12,900 nt of DNA from Coxiellaceae bacterium (GTDB lineage Bacteria > Pseudomonadota > Gammaproteobacteria > UBA9339): positions 3,651 to 16,550 of the forward strand of contig PLMI01000147.1 of assembly GCA_003142435.1 (NCBI GenBank). Reading direction: 5' to 3'. The notes below the pieces were generated by a model. That model saw only the letters and a list, made by a program, of their open reading frames with translations. It searched no databases and was not told the origin of the DNA. Of this stretch, positions 7,301 to 12,900 are shown piece by piece (within the stretch, counting starts at the first letter, position 1; every line of letters starts with the position of its first letter). The translations under genes and the position numbers were made by a program.

Positions 7301-10300
7301 TTTATGTCAGAAATGGCTGTTTCATGTTGAAGCATTCTAGTGCTTACGTTGATAACTCTGTTTTCGGTGTCGTATTCTTGTGTGGTTACTATGCCCGTTC
7401 CATTATCGGTAATTTGCCGTAATTGACCTGCAACAAAAGCATAAGATATGTCTTTGCTCGGAGTTGACGTAGTATCATATACGTGAAACCTAACATCTCC
7501 ATCGCCAGTGTACCTTGGATCAAAAGGAGTCATTTGTCCATGATCGCCACCTTCTGAATATTCATGTACTACCTGCCCCTTAAAGTCTCTCGCAATGGTA
7601 TAAATTGCTCCGCTTAAATCAGTGCTTGAATTTTCTCTGCCAAAAGAATCTCTTTGCCAGGTTACTGTACCATTTCCGTTTTGCATGTAAATTGTTTGCC
7701 CTGTTCGATCATATTGGCAAACTGTGAGTTGGCCTAAAGGTAAAAAAGTGTTAATGGCGTTGCCGTTTAAATCGTAATTATATCTTGTAGTTTCACTCGC
7801 ACCATTTGTTGAGCTTCTTCGTTGTCCAACTTCAGTATAAGTAAAAACTTGTGTTTTACCGCTTGGGGCCGTTATTTTTACGACACGGTCACAACGATCA
7901 AAATCTTGATACCACGCTTTACCGCCTCGGCTATCTCTATACCATCGCACACGTCCTAAAGCGTCAAAACCGCTAGTTTTTACCACAGAACCGTCTGCAG
8001 CGACATCCTGAATCAACTGACTAGCAGAATCCAAAACGCTAACTCTTGTATGATCATTTGGATCACGAGTTCCTATCTGATTATCTAAAAAGTCATACCC
8101 ATAACTTGTGACCAGATTTATTTGATACGAATTACCATGTTCATCAACTGCTGTCACTTGCGGCTGTACTTTCACTAATGGCAAATTGGAGGAATTATAG
8201 CTTTGAGTTGTTACATATCCCAAAGTATCTGTCATTTCAGTGACGTTTCCCCAAACGTCATATGTTGCATATTTTATTGGCACAATGAGAACATCTGAAG
8301 GCGCATAGTATGCTGGAGTTGTCGATGCAATTGTTCTACCCGAAGAATCTAAATATGCATAGCTTCGCTCAGCTTGGCTTACATCCCAAATTAAAATTTC
8401 CGGCAAAGTTTGGTAAGTTAAAGTTGTAATATCATTCACCGCAGATTGAATTTGCGCTGTTTGACAATTTGCCAAATTAAATAATTTAATTGTAGCCACT
8501 CCTCCAGAAGCATTATCCATCCATGAATTACCTAGAGGATCACGCATGAAAAACTTAGGATAAGTACCATCTCCCGGACCTTCTCCAATTTGTTCGCCAA
8601 AAGCATTATAAACACATGCTGTTGTTAGCTGTGCATCACCATCACGCAAATTTTGCTGCAGTAGTTTATGATTTAAAAAATCATACTGATAAATTTGAGA
8701 ATACGTGTGCAGTTGTAATGCATAGTTTTCGCCGTCACGTGCCCACTCGTGAACAGTTGTTGATTGTGAAGTCAATTGACCGGTTGGCGTATAATCACAA
8801 TTAACAACATTGCCCTCAGCATCAGTTTTAACAACAGCGAAACCGCGGCTGTTATATCTTGCATAACTCGTTTGATCCTCCGGATCTTCTGCAACTGGCG
8901 CTGGCAATGTCAAGGCATCCGCGCTTGAGGTCCCCTGTTTATATTTTGTAGTTGCAACAACTTGTCCAAACTGATCCGGGAAATAATAAGTCAAAGGAAT
9001 AAGCGTTGTTGTGGTCCCAACTTCAGCGGTATACAGTCTGGGAACGTGTGTTTCTGCAATTTTATCACCGCGTAAATTAAAGTAAGTGAATGCCGTTTTC
9101 CCGTATTTATCTGTGACCGCAACTTGTTTCTGAGTGGGGCTATATTGGTATCTCGCCGCTACGTTTTGCAGCGGCAAATCGTAATAATCAGGAACGTTTC
9201 CAGGTCCAAAAGTAAGACCCTGACGCAAAGCTTGCCATTCACCATCAACTGTTTTCTGGCCAAGCAAATCGTATTCCTTCCAATAAGTACGGTCCTTTGC
9301 GTCAGGTTCTATTGCCGCGTCAATTTCTGACAATGGCGTTTGCGGCGCTGGTCTCTCTGCTAGCGCCTTTGCATATTCTGTTCTTTTAATTTCCGCGCCA
9401 AAAGCATCAACATAATATCGCTTAACACCATTATCAGGAGCTACAACTGCAAGTGTATTGCCCATACGATTGACAAATGTGGTTGTTTCAGAAAATGCGC
9501 CTTGAGGATCAATTAGAACACTTTGATAAACAACGTCGTGAAATGCATTGTATTGATAATCTGTTTTCGGTTGCGCTATCTCTAATAATGGATTTTCCGG
9601 ATCAGGAATAAAATAAAATACCGGATTTTTCTTGACGGAAGTTTTATTGCCTTGTTTATCGTAACTAAATTCCTGAAAACGATCGTCAACGCTTGTAACC
9701 AAATACTGTTCAATCAAAGAAGCAGTAAGCCCGGTTGCCGCATATTGATTCAAATCGATATCCTGAAGCGGTGATGCATAATTTGTTTGGCGGATAATCT
9801 CACCAAAAGAGTCGCGATCAAATTTTGTTACCCCTCCTAAAGCGTCAACTTGATAGCGCAATTGATTTTCCGCATCGTAAACGTAAAAAGTTAAAGCTTT
9901 AACTTCATTCTGCTCAACTACTTTCAAATCTTTTGCGTTGTATACCACACTACTTGCAACAGTTACGGGATCTGATGTCGCACTCAAAGCTACGTTATCG
10001 ATAGAAACGTTATCTAATTTATTATTCGTATCATAATGAAAATTCACTGTTCTCGGATTTTCCGTACCGAAACCAAATATAATTTGCGTTTGATTGCCAT
10101 TAGCGTCAAGAGTTATCTTCTTTGTTACTTTTGCCGCCATTAATTTTTCTAGCTGCTTACCTGCGGCTCCTAAAATGTAATAATCAATAGGTGGCGAAAC
10201 ACTTGCGCATTGTCTGCCGGCGCCATCATATTCCGTACCCCATGGCGCACTGTTTCTGTCGATATGCGTCACCACATGTCCAAGCGCGTCAACCTCATAA

Positions 10301-12900
10301 ACATCTTTATTACATAAGGCGTCTATTTCTGAAATCTTACGATTAAAACTATCGTATTGGTCTATTGTGACGCGATCACCTTTTGCGGCGTCAGGATTTA
10401 AAGAATTTACAGTTGCAACTAAATCTTCGTAAGAATTTGCCGGAACCTTAATTGGCGCGGTAAAACAACTGGTCTGCTTTAAATTACCATTTGCATCATA
10501 ATCGTATTTGGTTACTGCTCCTTCACTATTGACAGCAAAACTCAATTTCCCCAAAACATTAAACCCTTGATATGTATAGCGATCATTATCGTTATCTTTA
10601 GGAATATTGACCTCGATCTGCTCGAAGGGTAATTGGCTGAATGCTTTAGGATCAGCAATAAAAGTTGCATAAGCTACTTTGACTATGACACGTCCACAAG
10701 CATCATATTTTTGTTCAGTTAGCACGCCTCTAGGATCGATGGTGTAACATTCCTGCCCTTTAGAATCGTAAACATGATAAGTTGTACGATCGTCGTCGCT
10801 TGGCACAATACATTTCGCCAAAGAATCCGTTGTCAGGTTGTCAAGGTCATTAAATACGGAAGGGTCAAGAGGATTAGCGTGAACGATAGTTGCGGTCTCA
10901 CGCATTGCAGAATCATAAACTTTTTCGGTAATGACTCCAAAAGAATTTACCGTATAAACAACAACTCCGGCATAATTGTAAAACTTATAGTTTAGCTTAT
11001 CTTCGTCACTTTTAATAAGCATTGCTTTTACTGTTTTCAAATCGGTAGAATCGTCAAGTTTGCTGAAATCAATCGCCGTTGCATAATCGCGTTCTAAAGT
11101 TTGATGATTTTCTTTATCAAAACTATATTCTATAATGCCGCCTTTTGGATTTACTGTGATGCACTGATTGCCAAGTTCATCATAAAAATAGCGTGTTATA
11201 TTGCCATTCGGATCGATGTTGGCAATGATTTGATTTTTTGCGTTTAAATGTTGAGATTTGGCAATGTTTAAACCGTCAGGATTTACTTTGTCGTCTTTGG
11301 GGTCTAAGATTTCACCCACTTTGCGATTGAGAGGATCAATTGCAGCAAGAGTTATGCGCTGCATGGGATCAGCATTATCTCCTTGAACTACTGAATCCTG
11401 CTGTCGTTGTCCATTGTATGTTGTGCTTTGCAATAACCCCAAGCCGCTCGGATTGCTTTCTGATCGAGGATCAACTTCAACCATAACAGATAATCCCTTG
11501 CGGTCAAAAAGCTCTTGATATAAAACTCCATTTGGATCAGTGCGTTTTTGTTCCTGATTTTGCGCTGTAAAGGTTGAGCTTGTTGTTATAGCTTTGACGG
11601 CTGGATCAACTACTTTGGTTTTAACATTACCGCAGGCATCCCGTTCAAATTTTGTAGTGACTTTATCAGGAGAAATGTGCGTAATTTGTAGCCCGCATAA
11701 ATCGTATTCATCTTGCGTGACATTTCCTAAAGGATCAGTTACAGAAGTAACTTGTCCGTCAGGGGCATAAGTTGTTTTTGTTTGATGGCCCAAAGCATCT
11801 GTGCGAGTTATAACTTCACCGAAGGCGTCGGAAACTTCAGATTGCCATGGTGACTTACGAACTTCTCCATCACAAATGACCTTGACATGTCTGCGCTCCT
11901 CTTGGTTATATTGGTGCAAAATACAATCGCCCAAAGCGTTAACTTCTATTTCAGGACGATTAAAAGAGTCATAACTTTTTTGGCGAACTGTGCCAAGCGG
12001 CAAAATTACTTTTGTGGCTCTATCTAATTTGTCGTATGTAGTTAACTGAGTTAGCCCTAATTCATCAGTTGTTGCAGTGCACATGCCATCGGGATTTGCA
12101 AATTCATAAGACTTTGCGACACTTAAACCTTGCGATTCCGTTTTTGTTTGAACCTCAAGGCCGCGATTTTCAAAAGTATGGCTTACATCGATACTCGGCG
12201 TCATCTCTGCCATTGGTTTGTGTTCTGTTTCGCACTCACCGAACGAATTGAAATCGAACTGAGAAATATAACCTTCGGGGTCAACCTGCATTATTACCTT
12301 TCCCATATTATCTTGAGTGTATTTTGTCAGCGCATCTTTATCATTATTTTTAATTCCATCAAAAGTTTGTTGTATGGTGTCTGTAAGTAATCCTCCTGTT
12401 AATTGGAGCAATTGTTGACTATTAACTCTATTTACGTATTTGCGAAGGGTAGTAACTTCATGAAAAGCGTTGTAAATATTTTCAACTACGCCGCCCAGAG
12501 GATTCACTGTATAGCGTAAATTATGATCGGCATCGTAATAATAAAGAGTTGTGTTGCCTAAAGGGTCAATTTCACGCATGAGCAATCCTGAGCTATCGTA
12601 AACAGAGCGATAAGATTGCGTTTGCCAAACTTGCTTCTTTTTTTCTTCCTTATCTTGCGAATTTGAATTGGGATCGGCGTCGATATCAGCGAGAATTTTC
12701 GCAATTAATGGCGGGCATTTAGCAATAACTTGCTCCCATTGATCATAACTGTACAAAGTTCTGCGTGTTTCCTTTACACCTTTTTTATCGCTTGTACTAT
12801 CAAGCGTCACTTTATTGGCAAGATCATAGGTTTTATCTTTGGCAACAGCAAAAGGTAAATCTTCGTGGATTACACGCTCCAGTAAATCGTAATTGTATAC
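4375..12900 (-). CDS. Giant YD-repeat (RHS-like) protein with LysM domain, 5' end outside window
   Basis: The frame is open to the right edge: 30 more codons (VYNYDLLERV...) lie upstream of the GTG at 12808-12810 and are themselves YD-repeat-like, so that GTG is internal and the N-terminus is missing. 2841 residues are visible, numbered here from the edge. Residues 1 to about 2130 carry several dozen YD-type repeats of the form (Y/F)(D/N)xxG(R/N/Q)xxxxxD, for example YDACGRV, YDANGNLK, YDLNGN and YDSVGRV; in RHS, teneurin and TcC proteins such repeats form a hollow beta-shell. A LysM domain follows at 2226-2271, then a hydrophobic Val/Ala/Gly-rich segment at 2317-2373, an Ala-rich region to about 2550, and an unrecognised tail to 2841. 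The usual RHS-core ending (RYYDPxxGRFxxxDPxGL) before a toxin tip is not seen. It is less AT-rich than its neighbours. Likely exported or surface-associated, with a possible polymorphic-toxin role. The YD-repeat class is secure; the function is inferred. Confidence 0.92.
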   Translation of the reverse strand, partial: VYNYDLLERVIHEDLPFAVAKDKTYDLANKVTLDSTSDKKGVKETRRTLYSYDQWEQVIAKCPPLIAKILADIDADPNSNSQDKEEKKKQVWQTQSYRSVYDSSGLLMREIDPLGNTTLYYYDADHNLRYTVNPLGGVVENIYNAFHEVTTLRKYVNRVNSQQLLQLTGGLLTDTIQQTFDGIKNNDKDALTKYTQDNMGKVIMQVDPEGYISQFDFNSFGECETEHKPMAEMTPSIDVSHTFENRGLEVQTKTESQGLSVAKSYEFANPDGMCTATTDELGLTQLTTYDKLDRATKVILPLGTVRQKSYDSFNRPEIEVNALGDCILHQYNQEERRHVKVICDGEVRKSPWQSEVSDAFGEVITRTDALGHQTKTTYAPDGQVTSVTDPLGNVTQDEYDLCGLQITHISPDKVTTKFERDACGNVKTKVVDPAVKAITTSSTFTAQNQEQKRTDPNGVLYQELFDRKGLSVMVEVDPRSESNPSGLGLLQSTTYNGQRQQDSVVQGDNADPMQRITLAAIDPLNRKVGEILDPKDDKVNPDGLNIAKSQHLNAKNQIIANIDPNGNITRYFYDELGNQCITVNPKGGIIEYSFDKENHQTLERDYATAIDFSKLDDSTDLKTVKAMLIKSDEDKLNYKFYNYAGVVVYTVNSFGVITEKVYDSAMRETATIVHANPLDPSVFNDLDNLTTDSLAKCIVPSDDDRTTYHVYDSKGQECYTIDPRGVLTEQKYDACGRVIVKVAYATFIADPKAFSQLPFEQIEVNIPKDNDNDRYTYQGFNVLGKLSFAVNSEGAVTKYDYDANGNLKQTSCFTAPIKVPANSYEDLVATVNSLNPDAAKGDRVTIDQYDSFNRKISEIDALCNKDVYEVDALGHVVTHIDRNSAPWGTEYDGAGRQCASVSPPIDYYILGAAGKQLEKLMAAKVTKKITLDANGNQTQIIFGFGTENPRTVNFHYDTNNKLDNVSIDNVALSATSDPVTVASSVVYNAKDLKVVEQNEVKALTFYVYDAENQLRYQVDALGGVTKFDRDSFGEIIRQTNYASPLQDIDLNQYAATGLTASLIEQYLVTSVDDRFQEFSYDKQGNKTSVKKNPVFYFIPDPENPLLEIAQPKTDYQYNAFHDVVYQSVLIDPQGAFSETTTFVNRMGNTLAVVAPDNGVKRYYVDAFGAEIKRTEYAKALAERPAPQTPLSEIDAAIEPDAKDRTYWKEYDLLGQKTVDGEWQALRQGLTFGPGNVPDYYDLPLQNVAARYQYSPTQKQVAVTDKYGKTAFTYFNLRGDKIAETHVPRLYTAEVGTTTTLIPLTYYFPDQFGQVVATTKYKQGTSSADALTLPAPVAEDPEDQTSYARYNSRGFAVVKTDAEGNVVNCDYTPTGQLTSQSTTVHEWARDGENYALQLHTYSQIYQYDFLNHKLLQQNLRDGDAQLTTACVYNAFGEQIGEGPGDGTYPKFFMRDPLGNSWMDNASGGVATIKLFNLANCQTAQIQSAVNDITTLTYQTLPEILIWDVSQAERSYAYLDSSGRTIASTTPAYYAPSDVLIVPIKYATYDVWGNVTEMTDTLGYVTTQSYNSSNLPLVKVQPQVTAVDEHGNSYQINLVTSYGYDFLDNQIGTRDPNDHTRVSVLDSASQLIQDVAADGSVVKTSGFDALGRVRWYRDSRGGKAWYQDFDRCDRVVKITAPSGKTQVFTYTEVGQRRSSTNGASETTRYNYDLNGNAINTFLPLGQLTVCQYDRTGQTIYMQNGNGTVTWQRDSFGRENSSTDLSGAIYTIARDFKGQVVHEYSEGGDHGQMTPFDPRYTGDGDVRFHVYDTTSTPSKDISYAFVAGQLRQITDNGTGIVTTQEYDTENRVINVSTRMLQHETAISDIKTDYDSVGRVVRNTDLNSIFEISYDPKGNRRSVLLTVQASDGTATRTSWWTYDAADRVLINDGVMGADGIIKINLDQGQSFGYASDFRVTQVDVDTYYGAERQFDTSTLTYDDDGLLVRTDTVYECFNQFKPGAATRVYDGANRLQHYIKDRPAFHTESHGHKHDKASTHEESVTTYNANGWQTEVTQNENGSKSDGTFDQYTDEGQLIHQVMNFSGNTDDLTSKYTRFKELQLAEISGTRHNSNGTGPIGKVTEQYDSNGVTERVHGDENADNNALYTPTTTGQLLMKWPDHGLIPDGTVPLTIYLYAADRTVLGSYSAHYSPKTNRVYFHDGVTLKIDLSYAQPVTDTFPPPSPGSAIVLEGDTFSTISERCYGYAGYAGIIAAANGYDATDALSVGMTLKIPALVPSINSSVASIPYQKLESLIIGSLYPHLKTPQPPQKHHSFFEEIVDVVVTVVVVAVGVALAAPTGGASLTFSAVAASVGIGITAGMAASIVTQGLAIGVFSSQDSFSFTSMLEEGAVTGAALGAGTAFGVSIGKAMGETIGEANLATAYTAACTATTSQVTALALGMTNKIDLSAIASQVVGALTGAQLKGAGPAVEAAGQTLATTAIDAIAGKPLDVANVAATYAGNYAADATAPYAAEQKQKGQQTALMTNQNSTKIAANQAFFESPSYRKAANQASISMTTVGTSDSGGNNAIASGVSQALAPQNVFTTAATSEIIAKNASAANAPEFSEAAAPTSLAPSYMPSSDETMIMRDMGMSSAYYGGLNQQAALAWQGVNISDPYRMTAYPSATGTYYPSSIVQTGCVNPGTSKSSMFGSGNASTAGTSTFSDTIVGKSNEPLFTSDALQVDGYYMKTISVGNDSTEEIIDLQSEKPLSVVKEGTFFNVSAGMDGSITYGTSMLSFGSTLDGRNIIDVSVPWFGSSAGVTFYYKPISLPDIISQVGNVPMNPSAAFPTFQVLKPLPFFP
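5782..5952 (-). other. Hydrophobic double segment in the YD-repeat protein (pre-toxin or translocation-like)
   Basis: Residues 2317-2373 of the visible protein begin IVDVVVTVVVVAVGVALAA, followed by TGGASL and a second Gly/Ala-rich apolar stretch ending near TQGLAIGVF. Both are long enough to span a membrane. Similar small-residue hydrophobic regions occur just before the toxic tip in contact-dependent inhibition and other polymorphic toxins. The further AVTGAALGAGTAFG and VVGALTGAQLKGAG motifs downstream fit that pattern. The hydrophobicity is seen directly; the translocation role is inferred. Confidence 0.55.
6088..6225 (-). other. LysM domain within the YD-repeat protein
   Basis: Residues 2226-2271 read IVLEGDTFSTISERCYG, then IIAAANG and LSVGMTLKIP: the standard LysM layout with GDT near the start, an LIxxANG-type second helix and a GxxLxIP end. 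A Pro-rich linker (FPPPSPG, 2217-2223) precedes it and separates it from the repeat shell. LysM binds N-acetylglucosamine polymers such as peptidoglycan and is known from other RHS-type proteins, so it may tether this protein to the cell wall or position its C-terminus. The domain call is strong; the ligand is inferred. Confidence 0.85.

Noticed and set aside
8616..12390. Plus-strand frames of 60-86 codons opposite the YD repeats
   Set aside because: They are antisense to a continuous 2841-codon frame, with no ribosome sites and no recognisable domains.
4375..12900. Internal CRISPR-like or exact DNA tandem repeats in the giant gene
   Set aside because: The repetition is at protein level only (degenerate YD motifs); I saw no exact evenly spaced DNA repeats.

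Overview
The window is an AT-rich bacterial fragment. N-terminal signal peptides, two lipoboxes of the Gram-negative outer-membrane type and lipoproteins laid out like YajG point to a Gram-negative, probably gammaproteobacterial, organism. A Legionellales-type genome is my best guess, but nothing in the window proves it. TGA behaves as a stop and Trp is TGG throughout the long reading frame, so the code looks standard.

Left part, + strand (1-2227): the 3' end of an unrecognised gene; a complete VUT/YhhQ-family membrane protein (probable queuosine-precursor transporter) with a good ribosome site and a plausible promoter; a 443-base gene-free gap with a 96-base element bounded by 19-base near-perfect inverted repeats; and a small secreted, four-cysteine protein. 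The frame of this secreted protein continues for 70 more sense codons past an in-frame TGA, which suggests a recent nonsense mutation.

Right part, - strand (2278-12900): four genes read leftward. The first in transcription order is a giant YD-repeat (RHS-like) protein that enters from beyond the right edge, so its N-terminus is missing. Its 2841 visible residues consist of about 2100 residues of YD repeats, a LysM domain, a strongly hydrophobic Ala/Val/Gly-rich segment and a roughly 470-residue tail with no family I can name. It lacks the usual RHS-core ending before the tip. After 32 bases comes a 224-residue single-pass membrane-anchored protein of unknown function, placed where an immunity or partner protein would be. 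After a further 145 bases come two tandem paralogous lipoproteins of YajG-like layout.

A reasonable reading is a surface or secreted polymorphic-toxin-like YD-repeat protein followed by a membrane-tethered partner, with two envelope lipoproteins downstream. That functional link is inference from gene order. The lipoproteins may have their own promoter and may be unrelated to the YD-repeat protein. The left-hand genes converge on this block and look independent of it.
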